Below are positions 59,001-64,000 of a stretch of 64,000 bases of DNA, one piece after another (the stretch's first letter is position 1; the number at the start of each line of letters is the position of its first letter). The DNA comes from Mortierella sp. BCC40632 (lineage: Eukaryota; Mortierellomycota; Mortierellomycetes; Mortierellales; Mortierellaceae), in the NCBI GenBank assembly GCA_011634665.1, contig WAEK01000014.1:1151001-1215000 (forward strand), written 5' to 3'. The notes under the pieces were generated by a model that was not told the DNA's origin, did not search any database, and saw only the letters and a program-made list of their open reading frames with translations. The position numbers and the translations under genes were made by a program.

Positions 59001-60034
59001 GAACTATCTTGAGCAGACTTTCACATCTAGATATGCACGGGACTGAAGCAGGGGATACTGCCGCCAAAATCTTGGCATCTCAGCTTTTTCTTAGAAGTTG
59101 TAAATTAGAGTTCATCGACCTCAGTGGCAACCGTATCACATCGCAGGGTGTTAGCGCCATCGTTAATGCTCTACGCATCAACCTTTCTGTCACTACCATT
59201 TATATGGGTAGACAGAACGTTCCATACAACGCATCCTCAGCCACAGAGTCCCAAGTCGATTTGGTGGGCTTCTTGAATGAAAACAGGACCGTCAGACAAA
59301 TATACCTGCCTTCAGCCAGCATAAGAGAACTAAAAGTGGGCCTTCCAAGCAACGAAAGTATCCAGGTTCTGCTCCTTGATCATTGGGAAGGCACTTATGA
59401 TGACGCCGGAGAGCTCGGGCCAGCTTTGGGCCAGAATAAGACCCTGATGCACCTCAAAATCTTCGGTGGACGAAAGATGAACCCTAATCAGGATTTACCT
59501 CAATCCTTGCAAGACGGGAACAAGTCAGATATGGCCAAATATTTTATCCGCAAAGTGGTCTCCAATACTGGACTTCAGGAACTGGAATGGCCAGACTTTC
59601 TCATGGGCGAGAGAATCCCAGACTGGCCTCGGAATGGGATGTCGAGTTATCATATTCCAGAGAAAATGGAACGTACGAGTGGAGCACAACTTCGTCGAGG
59701 TCCTTCTATTTATTCAACCATCTCGTCATTATCGGCTGGATCATCGAACTCTGGACGCTCTAACAGTTCAGGGTATTCGTCGATTCAAACAAATTCACAA
59801 CAGCCAGGATATCCGCCAAGTCTGTCAAACATGTCTGTTGAGTCGGGTTTGACGATGGGTGGCAATCTCGTTGGTACCTCACCCAGCAATGGTGACAAGA
59901 GCAGACAGGGCAAAAGCGGATTTTTAGGTCGTATATTAGGAGGAGGAGAGACCCCTTCTACCTCGAAGTCCGGAAAGGTGCATATCCGTAAAGAAAGTAT
60001 GAAGAACCCACGAGACGTGCCTTTACGTCGATAA
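56044..60034 (+). CDS. large leucine-rich-repeat (RNI-like) protein with unknown central domain
   Basis: Two exons, 56044-56229 and 56270-60034, joined in phase across a very short 40-nt intron (GTGTAAG...CTACAG), about 1,316 residues. The N-terminal part (LCVPWSYIIQLFPKA, then LELLKHLGYLINPRLKPFRLEYQEG) is folded-looking and precedes a disordered Pro/Ser/Tyr-rich region (about 110-320). A central domain near 366 begins FQLYFLCECGEHT and continues through HFVDQNGYEITKPGDFFRKYG. LRR-type units occupy about 670-1,080 (LRTIDFSQNGITDKGGGLLAR, ITSLNLSHNYLGDTAVA, LEFIDLSGNRITSQGVSAIV). The tail is Ser-rich. RNI-like repeats usually bind partners; the central domain recurs, as far as I recall, in fungal LRR proteins of unknown role. 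AATAAA at 60040 is a likely polyadenylation signal. Confidence 0.8.
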
Positions 60035-60166
60035 TGAATAAAGTTATTTCTAGAGTATTAGAGCTGTTTTAATGAGCTGGTATGTGCGTGTCCTTGTCTT
60101 TCTTTTTTTCTTTTCTTTCTTAGTGACTTTCTTCTATTGAAGGCAGCAAACGTGTAACAGAGCTTG

Positions 60167-60204
<38 letters not shown>

Positions 60205-60326
60205 ATGGAAGAAATTAAGATATTGAATCTCCTAGGGAATCCGAATGAGAGTTTATATATGCTTAAGCTCTATTGTACTCTCATTTCTCTCTTCCATTTG
60301 CTTCTTATTACAATAGTTTTCTTTTT

Positions 60327-64000
<3,674 letters not shown>

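Overview
This is fungal nuclear DNA. Genes have many short GT-AG introns. The gene set is AMP deaminase, an LSH/Irc5 remodeller, the RNase P subunit Rpp20, Cwh43, a Prm10/ThrE transporter and a Gin4/Kcc4-type kinase. Crinkler-type, Ndc10/GCR1_C-type and Fanzor-like relics, with long A/T homopolymers in introns and spacers, make an early-diverging Mucoromycota lineage likely, most probably Mortierellomycota. That placement is inferred from family resemblance, not from a search.

Layout. 1-34 kb is a gene-dense housekeeping block: a 3' gene end (+), an LSH/HELLS-like SNF2 ATPase (-), POP7/Rpp20 (+), AMP deaminase (-), a putative GPI-anchored protein (-), an eight-segment membrane protein (+), a large F-box/WD40 protein (-), a Prm10/ThrE-family transporter (+), an Ala/Glu/Lys-rich repeat protein ending in a CaaX box (+), and CWH43 (+). 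34-48.5 kb is a mobile-element island: a broken Crinkler (CRN) gene, a broken Crypton-like tyrosine recombinase gene with a GCR1_C tail, a DIRS-like reverse transcriptase relic split by a complete-length Tc1/mariner element, a 368-bp MITE with inverted repeats and a 10-bp target duplication, several copies of an unclassified dispersed repeat, a tRNA-Gly(GCC), and a 5'-truncated LINE with a 43-nt A tail. 49-50.3 kb holds an intact, intronless secreted-protein gene. 51.5-54.8 kb holds a decayed Fanzor/TnpB-like RuvC nuclease gene whose first catalytic Asp appears to be Gly. 56-60 kb holds a large leucine-rich-repeat protein, and 60.3-64 kb a septin-associated-type protein kinase whose 5' end lies off the window.

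How they fit together. The housekeeping genes act in separate pathways: chromatin remodelling, tRNA and rRNA processing, purine interconversion, ubiquitin ligase targeting, lipid remodelling of GPI anchors and cell-cycle/septin signalling. No metabolic cluster is visible. Cwh43 remodels the lipid of GPI anchors, and a putative GPI-anchored protein lies in the same window, but there is no sign that they are linked. The accessory half looks like a repeat-rich compartment in which effector-like and selfish genes have decayed, with one intact secreted gene embedded in it.

Limits. Exon boundaries were set by eye from GT/AG sites and frame continuity. Family calls rest on recognised motifs. No database or structure search was possible.
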